From contig JADJIA010000001.1 in the NCBI GenBank assembly GCA_016707285.1, positions 930,001 through 994,000 on the forward strand: a stretch of DNA of 64,000 nucleotides, in the 5' to 3' direction. Below are positions 10,145 through 20,009 of this stretch, in pieces. The notes beneath the pieces were generated by a model, which was not told where the DNA came from, did no database searches, and worked only from the letters and a program-made list of their open reading frames with translations. Numbering within the stretch: the stretch's first letter is position 1; each line of letters begins with the position of its first letter. The stretch comes from Ignavibacteriales bacterium (lineage in GTDB: Bacteria > Bacteroidota > Ignavibacteria > Ignavibacteriales > Ignavibacteriaceae). The position numbers and the translations under genes were made by a program.

Positions 10145-11274
10145 AAAAATGCAATCCCAATGTTAATCCGAGGCTAAAATTTCCAAATGATCTTTCCCCT
10201 TCACCGGGTAAATTCGAGGGTAGAGTTTTTTCAGGAATGTAAACATAGTCACCTGTTAGTGCCATCGATACTTTGGATGACGGGAAATACCGTAATTCTA
10301 ATGCTGCAAAAGCACTTACAACGGTTTTTTCTAATCTGTTGAATTCAAATGTGGTGACTGTTGTAAAATTAACAGGGTCCATTATGCTTAATGATTTTGA
10401 GACTGTAGTCAATGGTTGCAAAACCGCCCAATTCCCGCTTTTAATGGAAACGGGGTACTCCCTCGGAAATTTAAGAGGATCGTAAAAAGCAGTTGCATAA
10501 TATCCATAAACCTTGTTGGTCATCTCTTCTGTACTATAATTATATTGTGAATTGTATTGATATCTGAGATTTGGCTCAGCAACTGAATAAATTGTTATTC
10601 CTGTTTCGAGGCTTGGGTTCAGGCTGTAAGTTAGCCGGATACTTCTGAAAACATTTAACATAACATTGTTATAATCGTAAAAATTGCCTGAGGCCTGCCT
10701 TGCAGTCGGGTCGGTTCGTGAATAAACTTTTGAAATTTCATAATAAAAATTGATTCGCGTCTCATTCGTCGTATGAAGGATATCCTTTCTAAATTTCAGT
10801 ACATCGCCGGGATTATCAAAATCATATTCCATCTCTTTTTCATTCCCTGATCTGTCGAACCCAAGTCCAATCAAACCACCGGCAACTGCTCCAAGCGAGC
10901 CAACAACAATGACTCCACAACCCTGGATTGAATAAATCTGTCTGACTGGGTATCCTGCTTCCTTAGAAGTAACCCGAGCGAAAAAAAGCCCCTGCGAGCC
11001 CAAAACTTACCATATTGTCCCTGCTCCGGAGTTGAGAATCCATCTTAAAAAACTTGATTGAACTCAATGCAAGCATCGTGACTTTGGAATTTATTAACAA
11101 TCGCAACGAATCTCCTTCGAGATCAAGAAATAACGCTCGCGACATTACTCCCTGTCTGTCAACAATCAAAACAGGATCAAAGGCAAATTTGTTTTTGTAT
11201 TCACTATACTCCTTCTCCTTTTGTGCTGTTATCACCGTAGAAAAAATGATCAGAAGATAGATTACTTTTTTCAT
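10143..11274 (-). CDS. Uncharacterised envelope protein, probable outer-membrane beta-barrel (frameshift)
   Basis: Not assigned to a named family. The precursor begins MKKVIYLLIIFSTVITAQ, a signal peptide, with ATG at 11272-11274 chosen because the longer reading starting at 11343 adds a non-hydrophobic 23-residue lead. Next comes a short domain (DRQGVMSRALFLDLEGDSL), a hydrophobic glycine-rich helix (GVIVVGSLGAVAGGLIGLGF), then strands with alternating aromatic residues ending LGLTLGLHF, typical of an outer-membrane barrel with terminal F. The frame changes at the A7 run 10981-10987 (plus strand). It lies downstream of an equally obscure lipoprotein, and the two may form one unit. Confidence 0.6.
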
Positions 11275-11318
11275 TTTGGCTATTGTTTCGAATGGAAAAC
11301 CAGCCACTGGTTTAATTT

Positions 11319-13023
11319 TCATTTTGCAGCATTTTGTATCCATTGCCGATATCTTTCATTTGAGAATTTTATTATCTCTCCGGGATTCCCGATCAACTTA
11401 AAAATTGTTGCCATATCCGAATCTTTATCGGTTGGAGGCATGTGAATTTTATACCACCCTTTTGTTTTCATAAAAACCGTTCTCTTCATCCCGTCTTTTT
11501 TCGGTGGTGCCTTGTATGTCGCAAAAAACCAGTCACCGGTGGTTGGCATATCGTAATAGTTTCCATCACTTTATGAGATTTTTTCAGAAATGTCCTTCCC
11601 GAAATTGTCAGTGGTTTTGGAAACTTTAATTTCTTCACCAAACGCCTGCTGAGGTACATCAAAGTGTAACTTAAAATTGTCAAGTGTCCAGAATCCTACA
11701 GCGGGATTTACTTCAAACTCAATCATCTCACCCTCGATACCTGATAGATCCAGTTCCACCACTCTGTTCTCCGTTTTGAAAGGACCACCGCCTTGAAGAA
11801 CAGCCTGAGTTTTAAATTCACCCTTAATTTTCATTTTTAATTCCAATTCATACAACTCTTCCCGCCTCAAAAAATCCATTGTAAAATCATTATATTCCCC
11901 TTTTTTGTCGAGATTGGAATAATGCTCCCCTAAATTTTTTCCGTGGAGTTTCCAACATCTCTGATAACATTGTTGAGCCCCAATGAGTAGTACCAACATT
12001 ATACACCAATCTGGCTTTTTTTGCTCCGTTTTTCATTTTAAAACCAAATTTTATTTTATGTTTTGTCCGGTTTTGATCATGAAACGGCATTTTAGTCTGC
12101 CAGGCAACAAGGTCATTCTCAACTAAAAAAGGTTTGATGTCTCTCCCATCTTCATCCGTTGCATATTCTACCTTTTCACCCTCTGCCAATGCATAAATAG
12201 AACCGTCGTTATTCATTGTTACCAAAGTATTCTCCGGATGATCAACAACAAAAAGACTCATTTCATCTATATATTCAGTTTCAAACACTTCATTTGTTAT
12301 CTTCAGCTTATATTCACCGTCAATTTCTTTTATACTTTTTAGTTTATTGTAATCAGTCCTCTCAAAAGCTTTCGAGATTGCACCACCAAGAGGTTCTGCA
12401 TCAAAAACATATTTTTCGCCATCAAATGAATAGATAAAAGGACACGATTTTTTTGATGCAAGTGCTATGAGAATCGCTACAGTAAGAGAACCCACAAGTA
12501 CACCAATGGTTGCAGCAAATGACATTACCATATCAACCTTTTCAACCACCAGGTAAAGCGCATCATCAGCTTTAATCTCTATATATTTGTCTGCATCAGT
12601 AACTCCTCTTATCAGAAGTTGATCCAAACTGAATTTCCCTTTACTTTCGTTAAAGTCAATTTTAGTCCCGTTTTTGAGCATCAGTCCTGAAAAAGAGATT
12701 GAAGTATCTGCGATAAGGGAGTCAACTGAGAGATTTGTCGGTGGGTTAAATGTATAAGCCTCTTTAATTTCGTCGAGAGGAGAAAAAACCATTGCTCCCT
12801 CTTTTGTTGTGCCGGAAACCCCTGCAACTCTGTGGATAACACTCGCACTATTTTTTTTGAATGAATGGACATTTCCGTCAGGCATTACAACCAGGTGGAT
12901 TTTTGTGTCCTTCCCTTCAAGCTTGATGATATTAAACTCTTTGCCATCTTTATAAACAACACATCCAAGAAAATAATGGGTTGTTGCAACAATCAGAAGT
13001 GAAATCAGTATCTTGCGTATCAT
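11319..13023 (-). CDS. Uncharacterised lipoprotein with a CPFIYSFDGEKYVFDAEP domain (frameshift and in-frame stop)
   Basis: Function unknown. The ATG at 13021-13023 begins a lipoprotein signal (MIRKILISLLIVATTHYFLGC). A beta-rich region follows, then a transmembrane helix (about residues 165-190, MVMSFAATIGVLVGSLTVAI), then a large domain opening SCPFIYSFDGEKYVFDAEP. One frame covers 11890-13023. It changes at the T6 run 11935-11940 (plus strand) into a frame ending at TAA 11571-11573, beyond which the same frame continues (SDGNYYDMPTTGDW) to 11319. Both lesions may be sequence errors, because the text reads as one protein of about 570 residues throughout. The next gene downstream starts 45 nt later. 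Confidence 0.6.
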
Positions 13024-13325
13024 TAGAGATACCAATCAAATTTGAAAAAAATCATTGAACTCTTAAGTAAACATCGTAATAAATTTTGTTTTAGATACAG
13101 TTTTTTTGCCCCAAATTGTAGTGCCACCTTTCTTTACATTTGTTTTTGGTGATGATATATCATAATTTGAGCATCACCTTTTTTGGAAAGACAAATTGAA
13201 AAACAGGATTAAGGGATGGATTGTTTTTGGGGCTTTTTGCCTCATTTGATCATGTCTTATTTTTCTCAGTTAAAGTAACAGATTCACAATTTTATTAACT
13301 TGATATTTTTGAAAGAACCCAATAG
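13024..13325. other. Divergent intergenic region, no gene seen
   Basis: About 300 bp between the minus-strand lipoprotein gene and the plus-strand sensor kinase. It must hold the promoters of both, but I see no convincing -35/-10 pair, no hairpin with a T tract and no open frame with a ribosome site. Confidence 0.5.
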
Positions 13326-15000
13326 ATGACAGTTATCGATTTAGAGCAAGAGATTAAACAGCTTAAAGAAAGTAACAGGAAACTGCTTGAGGAAAATGAG
13401 AAGATTATCACCGAGCGTCATAGAGAATTGTTGGAACATAGAAAAAAATTCAACTCTTTTGAGAGAACTTGGTGGACTTACCAAAACAGGCGCATGGGAA
13501 CTTGATATCGAAACAAAAGCCGTTTATTGGACTGAAGAAGTGAAAATCATCCATGATGTCGAAAAATCCTATGAACCAACTCTTGAGAAATCTCTTAATT
13601 TTTATACACCTGAATCTCGCACTAAATTGGTGGCAGCTCTCGAAAATTCAATGAAAACAGGAGAGGTTTTTGATCTTGAGATGGAAATCATTAGCGCTAA
13701 GGGTCTGAAAAAACAGGTTCGCGGAATTGGTAGAATTGACAATGAAGTTGGCATGCTTTATGGCACTTTTCAGGATATCACTGAACAAAAGTTAATCCAG
13801 GATACTCAACTCTTTTTAATCAATAGCAGCTTCCTTGGGGACAGAGAGACCTTTTTCAAATCTTTGGCACGGTTTCTCTCAAAAAGTCTGGATATGGATT
13901 TTGTCTGCATCGATAAGTTAACAGGTGACAATCTATCTGCCCAAACCCTGGCGATGTATTACCTGGGTAAATTTGAAGATAACATAGTATATACATTAAA
14001 AGAGACTCCCTGCGGGGAGGTGGTTGGTAAAGATATTTGTTATTATCCCAAAGGCGTAAAAAACCTGTTCCCCTACGATAAGGCATTACAGGATTTGAAT
14101 GCCGAGAGTTATGTTGGCACTACTTTATGGAGTTCTGATGGTAATCCGATCGGTTTGATCGCAGTTATTGGTAAAAAACCCCTTAATGATTATCGTTTGG
14201 TTGAAACAATTCTGAGTATGGTTTCAAGTCGTGCTGCCGGCGAATTGGAGAGAAGTGAAGTTGAGATTCAACTGAAACAGCGACAGGAAGAATTGGAAAA
14301 ACAGATATCATTAAAAGATAAATTTTTCTCAATTATTGCACACGACCTCCGCAGCCCTTTTCATGCCTTTTTAAATCTTACCGAAATAATGGCTTTAGAA
14401 GGGGAGGAGCTAAAAGTCTCCGAATTTAAAAATCTGAGTAAAGAACTTCATGGCAGTGCAAAAAATTTGTTCAATTTATTGAATAATCTTTTGGATTGGG
14501 CCGGATTACAACAAGGTATGATAACATTCCAACCTGAGAGAATTGCCTTTGCCGACCTCATAGAAGTGGATGTTGAATTAATGAGAGAAAGAGCGATACA
14601 AAAGCATATTAATTTAACTACTGACCTTGCAAAAGATATTATTGTGGTTGCCGATAAAAACATGATTAACTCAATAATATTAAATCTGCTCTCCAATGCA
14701 ATCAAATTCAGCAACAGAGGGGGGAAAGTTGAGATAAAAAGCGAATTGATTGAAGATGATATTTTAAAAGTTATCGTAAAAGATGACGGCATCGGCATGC
14801 CCGAAAAAATGCTGCAAAATCTTTTTAAGATTAATGAAAAAGTTGGCAGAAAAGGCACCGATGGAGAACGCAGCAGTGGACTGGGTCTTCTACTCTGCAA
14901 AGAATTTGTGGAAAAACATGGTGGCAACCTGTGGGTGGAAAGTCAAGCCGGTGAAGGCAGCACCTTCTATTTCACGCTCAAAAACGCCAAAATCAGCTAA
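13326..15000 (+). CDS. Cytoplasmic PAS-GAF sensor histidine kinase (one frameshift near the start)
   Basis: No membrane segment is visible. The order is a short N-terminal coiled coil (MTVIDLEQEIKQLKESNRKL), PAS (GAWELDIETKAVYW), GAF, a linking coiled coil, HisKA with the phospho-acceptor His in IIAHDLRSPFHAF, and HATPase with LLSNAIKF, DDGIGMP and SSGLGLLLCKE. The ATG at 13326 is preferred because it supplies the coiled coil. Its frame fails at the A7 run 13442-13448 and continues one base later to 15000. It has no receiver of its own and no adjacent regulator, so it is probably an orphan kinase. Confidence 0.8.
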
Positions 15001-15005
15001 TAAAC

Positions 15006-15116
15006 ATTATTGGATTATTGCATTATTGGATTACTGCATTAAAAAAAAGGCTCCGAAAAATTAATCTCCGGAGCCAAAATATTATTGGATTACTGCATTA
15101 TTGAATTATTGCATTA
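15006..15116. repeat. Short direct repeats flanking the nrdJ terminator
   Basis: A 16-bp word (consensus ATTATTGGATTAYTGC) occurs twice in tandem at 15006-15040 and twice at 15081-15116, in the same orientation. The terminator hairpin lies between the pairs. The right pair runs through the nrdJ stop codon and the left pair begins 6 nt after the kinase stop codon. Confidence 0.7.
15041..15075 (-). terminator. Terminator of nrdJ
   Basis: Minus-strand stem GGCTCCG/CGGAGCC (15069-15075 with 15049-15055) followed by eight T residues (15048-15041), starting about 40 nt after the nrdJ stop. This is a canonical intrinsic terminator. Confidence 0.8.
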
Positions 15117-18100
15117 ACTACACCCGCTCGTGGAACCACAGGTCATACACTTAAGACAAGTGCCGTTTCTAACCATCGTCATACTGTTACACTCGGTGCA
15201 AATATCGCCTGTGTATCCCTTTTCGATAGCTCTCTGAACCTGCTGTTTGATCACATTGGATTGTTTATTCAAAAATTTTGATGTGGTATCTCTTGTATCT
15301 AAACCAACCAATTTTGAATTGTAGTTTGAAGAATCCCTCGGACCAACTTCAATTACTTTTTCACTGATCAGTTCTTCACTCTCAAAGTCTTCATTTACTT
15401 TGCTCACCTTGGTTGTAGAGAGAAGATCATCGGCACTTACATGTGCCAGATCATACCTGTTGAGGTAGGTGACTGCCAACTCACGGAAGATGTAATCGAT
15501 TACTGAAGTTGAAAATTTGATCCTTTGGTTGCCTGTTACAACTCCGGATGGATCAAATCTTGTGAAAACAAAAGCGTCAACAAACTCTTCAAGTGGAACA
15601 CCATGTTGCAGTCCGAGTGAAATTGCGATAGCAAAACTGTTCAACAGACTTCTAACAGTTGCTCCTTCGCGGTGCATATCTATGAAAATCTCACCTATCT
15701 GGCCGTTGTCATATTCACCGGTTCTTATATAGAGCGATTGTCCGTTAATTTTTGCTTTTTGAGTATATCCTTTACGACGATCGGGAAGTCTCCTTCTCTT
15801 GGCAATATAGCGGTGGATTATTCTTTCGGCAACTTTAACAATATTGTTCTCTTCCTGCGATTCATAAATTTCCTGAATGTCGTCATCGATCAGGGAATTT
15901 AGCGGTTGAAAGCTTGGAACCGTCTCTGTAGAGAGCATTCGCTTTGAGACAGAGATTCCACGACTGCATATAAGCATCTTTAACATCATCAATTGTTGAG
16001 TGATACGGAAGATTTATTGTTTTTGAGATAGCGCCCGAAATAAATGGCTGCGCAGCTGCCATCATTTTTATATGTGCCATTGCCTTCAGGAATCTTGTCC
16101 CCTTTTTGCCACATTTATTTGCAGTGTCAAAAACAGGATAGTGTTCAAACTTCAAATATGGTGAACCTTCAATGGTCATGGTTCCACATACATAATCATT
16201 GGCAGAGGATATTTCCTGTCTCGAAAATCCAAGTCTTCTAAGAAGATTAAAATCAAGCGAATCCATCTCTTCTTCAGAAATTCCCAGAGTATTTTTCAGG
16301 AAATCAACACCAAGTGAATATTTGTTGAATGCAAAAGTAATGTCAAACACAGAAGGAAGTTGTTGTTCGATCATCGCCAGAGTTGCATCCGTAAAACCTT
16401 TTGATTTCAACGACTCAGCGTTGATATACGGACAACCTGAAAGTGACCCGGCACCAACGGCATACTTGATTATTTCATCAATCTGATGTTGATTGTAGCC
16501 AAATTTCTTTAGTGCGGGGGGAACCGATTGATTTATAATTTTAAAATAACCTCCACCGGCAAGTTTTTTGAATTTTACGAGGGCAAAATCGGGCTCAACA
16601 CCTGTTGTATCACAATCCATCAACATTCCAATAGTGCCTGTAGGTGCAATTACTGTCACCTGAGCGTTTCGGAAACCGTGTTTGGTTCCAAGCTCAAGGG
16701 CTCTGTCTGCATCCTCTCTTGCTGCTTCCAAAAGGTCGGAAGGACATTTTGTCGGGTCGATACCCATTGGTGTGATTGTTAATCCTTCATACTCATCAAC
16801 AGGCACATTATACGCAGCCCGTCTGTGATTCCTGATCACTTTAAGCATGTGATCTTTGTTTTTCTCATACTTTGAGAAAGTGCCAAATTGCTTCGCCATC
16901 TCAGCACTTGTTGCGTAGGAAGAAAAGTGCATAATCGCAGTTAAAGCACCTGTTATTGCTACTGCCTCATCGCTGTCGTAGGCTATCCCCTGCTGCATCA
17001 ACAGTGCCCCAAGGTTAGCATATCCAAGACCCAATGTCCTGTAATCATAACTGAGCAGTGCAATTTCCTTGCTTGGGAATTGAGCCATCAAAACGCTCGT
17101 CTCAAGTGTTATGGTCAAAAGCCTTGCAGCATGGCGGTAGGCTTTTATATTAAACTTTCCACTTTCGGTGCTGTAAAATTTAAGAAGATTCATCGAAGCG
17201 AGGTTACATGCAGTGTCGTCGAGGAACATATATTCACTGCAAGGATTGGAAGCGTTTATTTCACCATCTTCAGGGCATGTATGCCATTCGTTTATGGTTG
17301 AGTGATACTGTATTCCGGGATCTGCACAGTTCCACGCAGCAAATGAGATATCCTCCCAAAGTTCACGGGCTCTTAAGGTTTTGGAAGGTTTTGGCTTCCT
17401 TCCCTCTTTTGGCTTTTTTTCTTCTCAATTCTCCAATATAGATTCCAACCACCATCCTCGATCACTGCTTTCATAAACTCGTTGGTTCACGGATTGAGTT
17501 GTTGAATTTTGCCCGGATACTGTTGAATATGCTTCAGAATTCCAGTCGGTGTCGTAGATTGGAAATTCTATCGATTTATACCCGAGCTTCGCAAGTTGAA
17601 TTACTCTTTCAATGTAGTTGTTGGGAATCAATGCTTTTTTGGCATCGATTACAGCCTTCTGAAGTTTGATATTCAGTTTTGGATTAAACCTGTCGTTTTC
17701 AGGATGTTCTGCATAACAGGCTTTCATAATATTATTGAGGTGAAGATTGTTGAGCTTTGAACCTGTAACCAGAGAAGCAACTTTTTGTTCTTCAATCACC
17801 TTCCAGTTAACAAACTCTTCTATGTCAGGGTGATCAAGATCGAGACATACCATCTTGGCAGCTCTACGAGTGGTTCCACCCGATTTAATTGCCCCTGCTG
17901 ATCTGTCACCTATCTTTAAAAATGACATCAATCCTGATGACCGTCCGCCACCACTGAGGGGCTCTTCTGATCCACGAATCTGGCTGAAATTGGTTCCGGT
18001 TCCCGATCCATATTTAAATAAACGGGCTTCACGCACCCAAAGATCCATGATACCACCTTCATTCACCAGATCATCATTGATCGACTGTATGAAGCAGGCA

Positions 18101-18691
18101 TGTGGCTGCGGATGTGTGTAGGCATCATCGGAGGCAACAAGCTCGCCGGTCTGAAAATCCACATAATAGTGTCCTTGCGAGGGCCCTGGAAATCCCGTAA
18201 GCCCAGTTTAACCCTGTGTTAAACCATTGTGGGGAATTTGGAGCTGCCATCTGATTGGCAAGCATGTAAAACATCTCATCATAATAGGCTTTTGCATCCT
18301 CTTCACCGTTAAAATAACCGGCTTTCCATGCCCAATATGCCCAGTTGCCTGCAAGGCGGTGAAATACCTGACGACTATCCGTTTCGGATGTATATCTTTC
18401 GTTTATGGGCAGTTTTTCAAGGTTTTCTGTGTCGGGTACCGATGGTTGAAGCCATTCCGGAACACCGGGTTCATCACTCTTTTTGAGAAGTTTTGGCACT
18501 CCCGCTTTTCTGAAATATTTTTGTGCAATAATATCAACAGCCACCTGCGACCAACCCGAAGGGACAAGAATATTATGCATGGAAAAGATGGTTTTACCGT
18601 CCGGATTGCGAATCTCGGAGTTGCGGGGAATGTACTCAATTGACTTTTGAGCGTCAGGCTCGTTTTTCGTAAAGAGTCGGGATATCTTCAA
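15114..18691 (-). pseudogene. nrdJ: Vitamin B12-dependent (class II) ribonucleotide reductase, frameshifted into several pieces
   Basis: Makes deoxyribonucleotides from ribonucleotides using adenosylcobalamin, with no oxygen requirement. Pieces in order: 18125-18691 (N-terminus, ANQMAAPNSPQWFNTGLNWA), 17425-18162 (SGTGTNFSQIRG, GGRSSGLMSF), a scrambled stretch 17250-17510, 15883-17250 with the active-site motif NPCSE at 17233-17247, and 15114-15992 ending in the redox tail CLKCMTCGSTSGCS. Breaks lie near 18187, several between 17350 and 17510, and 15909-15911. The joined product would be about 1,180 residues. The start is TTG at 18691. All catalytic motifs survive, so local sequencing error is the likely cause; no other reductase is in the window. 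Confidence 0.85.
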
Positions 18692-18947
18692 GGTTACTCT
18701 CTAAACCGGCAGGTGCCGGTTATTTAAAATTTTAAAATACTCTATAAATAGTATCAACTATTCATGGAACAATTATTGTAAAAGTGCCGTCAGTCGCAGA
18801 GCAAAACAGGCGGTGGGAAAACTTTTTCTTGTCAGCCGACAAATTTTGTATCCGAAAATTACACCTCTCTGACCATTTAAGCAAATTAAATTTTTCACAC
18901 TTTACTTTAGAGCGTGAAATCGAAATAAATATTTTTTGGTGGCTCCA

Positions 18948-18976
18948 TTTACCGATCACTTTTACCGTTTACCGAT
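18948..18976 (+). promoter_or_regulatory. Paired direct repeat, candidate regulator binding site
   Basis: TTTACCGAT occurs at 18948-18956 and 18968-18976, an exact 9-bp repeat with 20-bp periodicity, placing both copies on the same face of the helix just upstream of the putative -35. A third TTTACCG lies at 18961-18967. LytTR-family regulators usually bind 9-bp direct repeats spaced about two turns apart, and a LytTR gene lies 2 kb downstream. The link is inference and the word does not closely match the published LytTR consensus. Confidence 0.4.
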
Positions 18977-18981
18977 AAGTG

Positions 18982-19011
18982 TTAGGAGACTCCCCGCCAA
19001 ATCGCTATAAT
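18982..19011 (+). promoter_or_regulatory. Promoter of the LiaF-like gene
   Basis: A consensus TATAAT at 19006-19011 is preceded at 18 bp by a poor -35 (TTAGGA, 18982-18987). A weak -35 next to a direct-repeat site is typical of an activated promoter. The expected 5' leader is about 40 nt. Confidence 0.45.
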
Positions 19012-19058
19012 TCCACCAGAGATTTTCAATTATTCCACACTAAACTAACGAGGCAGTT

Positions 19059-19787
19059 ATGGCAAAGGTTCAATCTCAAACAGCAAGAATTCTGATCGGA
19101 GTTGGTCTGATCCTGCTCGGCGTTCTCTACTTCCTCAAAGAAGTTGACATCATTGGTGAGCAGCTTAATCATGTAATTTTTTCACTCCCTACTGTTGTAC
19201 TTGTGATCGGTATTATCCTCTTTGTTAATTCACGGAGAAAATCCCTCGCCTATCTGTTGATGGCTTTGGGGTCTGTGGGCATGATCATAAAATCTTTTAA
19301 TCTTGACTATTCCGATTTTATCGTCCCTGTTATTCTTCTTGCACTCGGATTTTATATAATCTACAGACATGTTGAAAAACAACGGGAAGCCGAACTCGGC
19401 GGTGATGCCGATAGCTTAAGAAATCAATACAAGTCTGAATATGATGTGCTGGAAGAAGTGTCAGTATTTGGTGGAAATAAAAAAATAATCAACAGTAAAA
19501 ATTTCCGTGGCGGAAATATAACAATTATTTTTGGAGGTTCCGAGATATTTTTACGCGACTGTGAACTCTCTGATGGTGAAAATGTTCTTGATCTTTTTGT
19601 CATCTTTGGCGGTTGCGATCTTACTGTACCAAGCAACTGGAATGTAAAAATTGATGTAGTATCTCTTTTTGGCGGTTTTTCCAGCAAAAGATATAACTAT
19701 TCCAAATCTGACGATGTTGATGAAAACAAAACCTCTTGTCATCAGGGGCTCGTCCTCTTTGGCGGCGGCGAAATGAAAGTGTTTTAG
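19059..19787 (+). CDS. LiaF-like four-helix membrane protein with FGG-repeat domain
   Basis: 242 residues. Four transmembrane helices (roughly 10-30, 40-56, 62-82 and 88-106) match the LiaI/LiaF-type N-terminal region. A C-terminal beta-helix-like domain has five FGG turns (VFGGNKK, IFGGSEI, IFGGCDL, LFGGFSS, LFGGGEM). In Firmicutes LiaF-type proteins hold back an envelope-stress sensor kinase. Here a LytS/LytTR pair follows after a terminator, consistent with a membrane-stress module but not proof of interaction. The gene is intact in a damaged neighbourhood. The ribosome site is ACGAGG before the ATG. Confidence 0.75.
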   Translation: MAKVQSQTARILIGVGLILLGVLYFLKEVDIIGEQLNHVIFSLPTVVLVIGIILFVNSRRKSLAYLLMALGSVGMIIKSFNLDYSDFIVPVILLALGFYIIYRHVEKQREAELGGDADSLRNQYKSEYDVLEEVSVFGGNKKIINSKNFRGGNITIIFGGSEIFLRDCELSDGENVLDLFVIFGGCDLTVPSNWNVKIDVVSLFGGFSSKRYNYSKSDDVDENKTSCHQGLVLFGGGEMKVF

Positions 19788-19816
19788 TTCATTGGTTTAA
19801 GTTTTTTTTATTAATC

Positions 19817-19850
19817 AAACCTCCGGCGAGAAATCTCCGGAGGTTTTTTT
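19817..19850 (+). terminator. Terminator of the LiaF-like gene
   Basis: Perfect 10-bp stem AAACCTCCGG/CCGGAGGTTT (19817-19826 with 19837-19846), 10-nt loop, T7 tract. It lies 30 nt after the stop and separates this gene from the lytS-type gene. Confidence 0.9.
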
Positions 19851-19915
19851 GTTTACTCTCATTCTTATAAAACAGGATGTTATATATTACTTATGTAAAA
19901 AAAGGAAAATTCAGA

Positions 19916-20009
19916 ATGTCCACTGATATATACGAGATATCACTTGAAGCCCGATCTCATCAACCAAATTAATCGCATTGGCAAAGTCATTTATAAAAAA
20001 GACAAATGA
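19916..20009 (+). CDS. Possible 30-residue micro-ORF coupled to the lytS-type gene (needs a one-base correction)
   Basis: AAGGA lies 10 nt before an ATG at 19916 that opens MSTDIYEISLEA. In this frame it stops early, but removing one C from GCCC near 19946 continues as DLINQINRIGKVIYKKDK and ends in TGA overlapping the next start as ATGA (20006-20009). The ribosome site, the coupled stop and the local indel pattern argue for translation. The short length argues for caution. No family recognised. Confidence 0.3.

Larger units (their letters stand above)
18692..19058. other. Divergent region between nrdJ and the LiaF-like gene
   Basis: 367 bp. The nrdJ side has a compact inverted repeat, AACCGGCA/TGCCGGTT near 18704-18721, with no T tract. 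The conserved boxes of a cobalamin riboswitch were sought on the minus strand and not found. The right side holds three TTTACCG words and a TATAAT box, described separately. Open frames here have no ribosome site and do not look coding. Confidence 0.5.

Noticed and set aside
15114..18691. Intein or intron splitting nrdJ
   Set aside because: The pieces are contiguous on the protein map with no inserted sequence; only single-base frame changes separate them.
18692..18900. Cobalamin riboswitch upstream of nrdJ
   Set aside because: The conserved boxes could not be found on the minus strand; only a short palindrome is present.
18762..18978. Short frames on both strands in the nrdJ/LiaF-like gap
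   Set aside because: No ribosome site, composition unlike neighbours, and the region is better explained by promoter and operator elements.
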